A DNA stretch of 32,175 nt from an uncultured Eubacterium sp. GTDB lineage: Bacteria; Bacillota; Clostridia; Lachnospirales; Lachnospiraceae. Position 1 is the first letter of the stretch; each line of letters starts with the position of its first letter. Where the stretch lies: positions 1 through 32,175 of the forward strand of contig CAJTSV010000009.1 of assembly GCA_910579075.1 (NCBI GenBank). The letters run 5' to 3'. The notes beneath the pieces were generated by a model. That model made no database searches. It was not told the DNA's origin and saw nothing but the letters and a program-made list of their open reading frames with translations. A program made the translations under genes and the position numbers. This document shows positions 29,599-32,175 of this stretch, in pieces.

Positions 29599-32160
29599 AT
29601 GCTCAATAAAAGAATAAAAAGGTTTTTTGCCGTCAGCATCGTCAGTGTCCTGATTGTATGCTTTGCTGTCTTTGCAAGTGTTATTTTTTACATGCAGAGA
29701 CAGACAGAAACATCCGTTGAGGATATCAGCGAAATATATATGGGAGAGGTAAGCCTGCAGATTCAGCAGAAATTTACGTCGATTACGCAGCTGCGCCTGA
29801 ACCAGATAAGCGGGATTATCCAGCGTACCCCGCCTGGGGAGCTTGCTTATGGGGAAGAAATGCTTGAGGAGCTGCGCCTGAGCACAAGCGTGAGGGACTT
29901 TACATATATGGGCATTTATTCCAGGGAAGGAGAAGAAGAACGGATTGAAGGAAGATATCTGGAAATATCCAATTATGACAGGCTTTTAGAAAGCCTGGAC
30001 GAAAACGGAAGCGGCATTGCAATGGCCCTTGACCGTGGCGGCGAGCGGTACCTGGTTCTGGCAAGGTCCGCAGAATATCCGCTGAAAGACGGCAAAACCA
30101 GTACGGCCCTGATAGGCGCCCTGCCGATGGATTATCTGAAACAGGCGCTTTTTCTGGAAGAAGAAGATTCCAGGGTTTATTATCATGTCATAAACAGGGA
30201 CGGTTCTTTTGTCATCCGCAGCAACGATGCATACCGGAACAATTATTTTAACCGAATCAAGGCCCTGTTCGGGGAACACAACGGCAAAACGTTCGAAGAT
30301 TACCAGAGGGAACTGAAAGAGGCTCTGGAAACGTTTTCGACCTATGTGACGGTTGTTTCCATAGGCGGGGAAAAAAGGTATATGTATGGCACGCCGATTT
30401 CGGAAAACGTAGACTGGTACCTGATTACAATTATGCCAAGCGGAATTTTAGACCAGCGCATTGGCGAGCTGGACACGGTGCGCGTTATGATTATGCTTGG
30501 TTCTGCGATGGTTATCCTGTTTACAATGCTGATTATATTTATCATGTATTACAGGCTTTCCATGCAGCAGATGAAGGAGCTGGATAAAAAGGAGCGGGCT
30601 GCGGTCCGGGCCAATATGGCAAAGAGTGAATTTTTATCAAGCATGAGCCACGATATCCGCACGCCGATGAACGCCATTATCGGCATGACCGAAATAGCGC
30701 TGCGCAATGCACAGGACACCATGCGCGTGGAAGACTGCCTGAAAAAAGTACGCCTGTCCAGCAAGCATCTGCTGGGGCTGATTAACGACGTGCTGGATAT
30801 GTCCAAAATTGAAAGCGGAAAGATGACGTTAAATATCAGCCAGATGTCGCTGCGGGAAGCGATGGACGATATTGTAAATATCATGCAGCCGCAGGTAAAG
30901 GAGCGGAACCAGTACTTTGATATATTTATCCGGGATATTCTCTCGGAAAGTGTCTGCTGTGATGCAGTCCGTTTAAACCAGGTGCTTTTAAACCTTCTGT
31001 CCAACGCCGTTAAATTTACGCCGGAGTATGGGCGCATTGACGTGCATCTGTGGCAGGAAGCATCGGAGAAAGGGGAAGGATTTGTCTGCACGCATTTTAT
31101 GGTGGAAGATACCGGAATCGGAATGTCCGAAGAATTCCAGAAAAAGATTTTTGACACGTTTGCAAGGGAAGAAGAAAACGAGAAGGTACAAAAAACAATT
31201 GGTACCGGGCTTGGCACCTCGATTACAAAAAGCATTGTAACGCTGATGGGCGGCAGGATAGAGGTTCACAGCAGGCAGGGCGAAGGAAGCAGCTTCCATG
31301 TAATTGTCGACCTGGAAAAGGCAGAGCAGCCCGAGGATGAAATGAAGCTGCCGGAATGGAACGTGCTGGTTGTAGATGATAATGAAATGCTCTGCTTAAG
31401 CGCCGTGGCAAACCTGGAAGCGCTGGGTGTCCATGCAGACTGGATTATGGACGGGAGAAAGGCCGTGGAAATGATTGCGGAGCGCCACAGCAGGGGCGAT
31501 GATTATCATTTTGTGCTGATTGACTGGAAGATGCCGAATATGGACGGGCTTGAGACGATACAGGAAATTCACAGGCAGGTCGGGACGGATATTCCGATAT
31601 TCCTGATTTCGGCCTATGACTGGAGCGAAATGGAAGACCAGCTGTTTGATGCGGACATCGAAGGCTTTATTTCCAAGCCGCTGTTTAAATCTACATTATA
31701 TATGAGCCTGAAACAGTACGCAGATGGAGACGGGCCTGCTCTGCAAGAGGATGAAGAAGTCAATGACTTTACAGGAAAACGTGTCCTTCTGGCAGAAGAT
31801 ATTGATATCAACTGGGAGATTGCAAATGAACTGTTTTCATCTACCGGGATGGAGCTGGTCTGGGCACAGAACGGAAAGGAATGCCTGGACAAATTTTCAG
31901 AGTCACAGCCGGGGTATTATGATGCCGTCCTGATGGATGTGCGGATGCCGGTTATGAACGGTTACGATGCAACAAAGGCTATCCGCGCACTGGACCGCCC
32001 GGATAAAGACCTTCCGATTATTGCGATGACCGCGGATGCTTTTGCGGATGATGCACAGCGCTGCTTCGAGTGCGGGATGAATGACCATCTGACTAAGCCG
32101 CTGGATATCCGGGAATGCATGAGAACCTTTCAGAAATATTTTAAACACTTTAGGTCGTGA
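29599..32160 (+). CDS. Hybrid sensor histidine kinase with two receiver domains
   Basis: 853 residues from ATG 29599. TM1 is at about 8-31, an extracytoplasmic region of some 260 residues (probably Cache-like) follows, and TM2 is at about 295-318. The HisKA H-box FLSSMSHDIRTPMNAIIGM places the phosphorylated His at residue 351. The ATPase domain has N-box LLNLLSNAVKF, G1 VEDTGIGM and G2 GTGLGTSI. Two receiver domains follow: REC1 with LVVDDNEM and Asp642 in LIDWKMPNMDG, and REC2 with LLAEDIDIN and Asp780 in LMDVRMPVMNG. No HPt domain or output domain is present, so the phosphate must go to another protein. AAAGGAAGA before ATG 29599 favours it over in-frame ATGs at 29551 and 29560. A further gene begins 3 bp downstream. 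Confidence 0.93.
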   Translation: MLNKRIKRFFAVSIVSVLIVCFAVFASVIFYMQRQTETSVEDISEIYMGEVSLQIQQKFTSITQLRLNQISGIIQRTPPGELAYGEEMLEELRLSTSVRDFTYMGIYSREGEEERIEGRYLEISNYDRLLESLDENGSGIAMALDRGGERYLVLARSAEYPLKDGKTSTALIGALPMDYLKQALFLEEEDSRVYYHVINRDGSFVIRSNDAYRNNYFNRIKALFGEHNGKTFEDYQRELKEALETFSTYVTVVSIGGEKRYMYGTPISENVDWYLITIMPSGILDQRIGELDTVRVMIMLGSAMVILFTMLIIFIMYYRLSMQQMKELDKKERAAVRANMAKSEFLSSMSHDIRTPMNAIIGMTEIALRNAQDTMRVEDCLKKVRLSSKHLLGLINDVLDMSKIESGKMTLNISQMSLREAMDDIVNIMQPQVKERNQYFDIFIRDILSESVCCDAVRLNQVLLNLLSNAVKFTPEYGRIDVHLWQEASEKGEGFVCTHFMVEDTGIGMSEEFQKKIFDTFAREEENEKVQKTIGTGLGTSITKSIVTLMGGRIEVHSRQGEGSSFHVIVDLEKAEQPEDEMKLPEWNVLVVDDNEMLCLSAVANLEALGVHADWIMDGRKAVEMIAERHSRGDDYHFVLIDWKMPNMDGLETIQEIHRQVGTDIPIFLISAYDWSEMEDQLFDADIEGFISKPLFKSTLYMSLKQYADGDGPALQEDEEVNDFTGKRVLLAEDIDINWEIANELFSSTGMELVWAQNGKECLDKFSESQPGYYDAVLMDVRMPVMNGYDATKAIRALDRPDKDLPIIAMTADAFADDAQRCFECGMNDHLTKPLDIRECMRTFQKYFKHFRS

Positions 32161-32163
32161 AAT

Positions 32164-32175
32164 ATGGCGAGGAAA
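32164..32175 (+). CDS. Start of a further gene (partial, runs off the window)
   Basis: ATG 32164 lies 3 bp after the kinase stop and begins MARK. The upstream AGGTCG is a weak ribosome binding site. The spacing suggests translational coupling with the kinase. A response-regulator partner would be expected here, but only four codons are visible. Confidence 0.35.

Overview
The window looks like chromosomal DNA of a Lachnospiraceae-type Clostridia. The evidence is the 3' end of a 23S rRNA, moderate GC with AGGAGG-type ribosome binding sites, and a set of families typical of that group (DUF5721, DUF815, DegV, BlaI/M56 pairs, Rpn/PD-(D/E)XK proteins, small VapBC-like pairs). I cannot name the genus from sequence alone.

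Layout. (1) 1-360: the tail of an rRNA operon, with tRNA-Trp(CCA) and a terminator where a 5S gene would usually lie. (2) 0.46-4.6 kb: an envelope block with a sigma factor, a YdcF-like (DUF218) membrane protein, and an MBOAT acyltransferase with its SGNH partner behind a perfect-consensus promoter. (3) 4.7-8.2 kb: a YtrA-type GntR regulator with an ABC ATPase and permease, preceded by a recognisable YtrA-type operator and a long structured leader. (4) 8.3-11.7 kb: a MacB/FtsX-type ABC transporter. (5) 11.8-18.9 kb: mostly housekeeping genes (cold-shock protein, DUF5721, transglutaminase-like lipoprotein, DegV, DUF815 ATPase, MgtE, ThiF/MoeB-like E1). (6) 18.9-20.6 kb: a leftward sigV-rsiV-like lysozyme-response pair with its own ECF-type promoter. 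(7) 20.6-22.8 kb: an accessory patch with a decayed gene, a solitary AAA/ABC-type ATPase and a VapBC-like toxin-antitoxin pair. (8) 22.9-24.9 kb: a leftward WYL regulator, TfoX-N protein and GyrI-like protein, with a large inverted repeat upstream. (9) 25.0-27.4 kb: a BlaI repressor and an M56 (BlaR1-like) membrane protease with an unusual C-terminal domain, preceded by three near-identical TTGTA-N10-(T/C)ACAA sites and followed by a possible 47-residue protein. (10) 27.4-28.1 kb: about 700 bp with no convincing gene, carrying two related ~50-bp hairpin repeats. (11) 28.1-32.2 kb: an Rpn-like nuclease with an in-frame 24-bp tandem repeat, then a hybrid histidine kinase with two receiver domains.

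Several blocks share the theme of sensing and altering the cell envelope: two paralogous sigma factors, RsiV, MBOAT/SGNH acyl transfer, two drug- or peptide-type ABC systems, and BlaI/M56. The most distinctive candidate system is the BlaI/M56 locus. It has repeated operators spread over about 210 bp, a sensor domain that is not a penicillin-binding domain, and an overlapping small ORF. All calls come from reading the sequence; no database search was possible.
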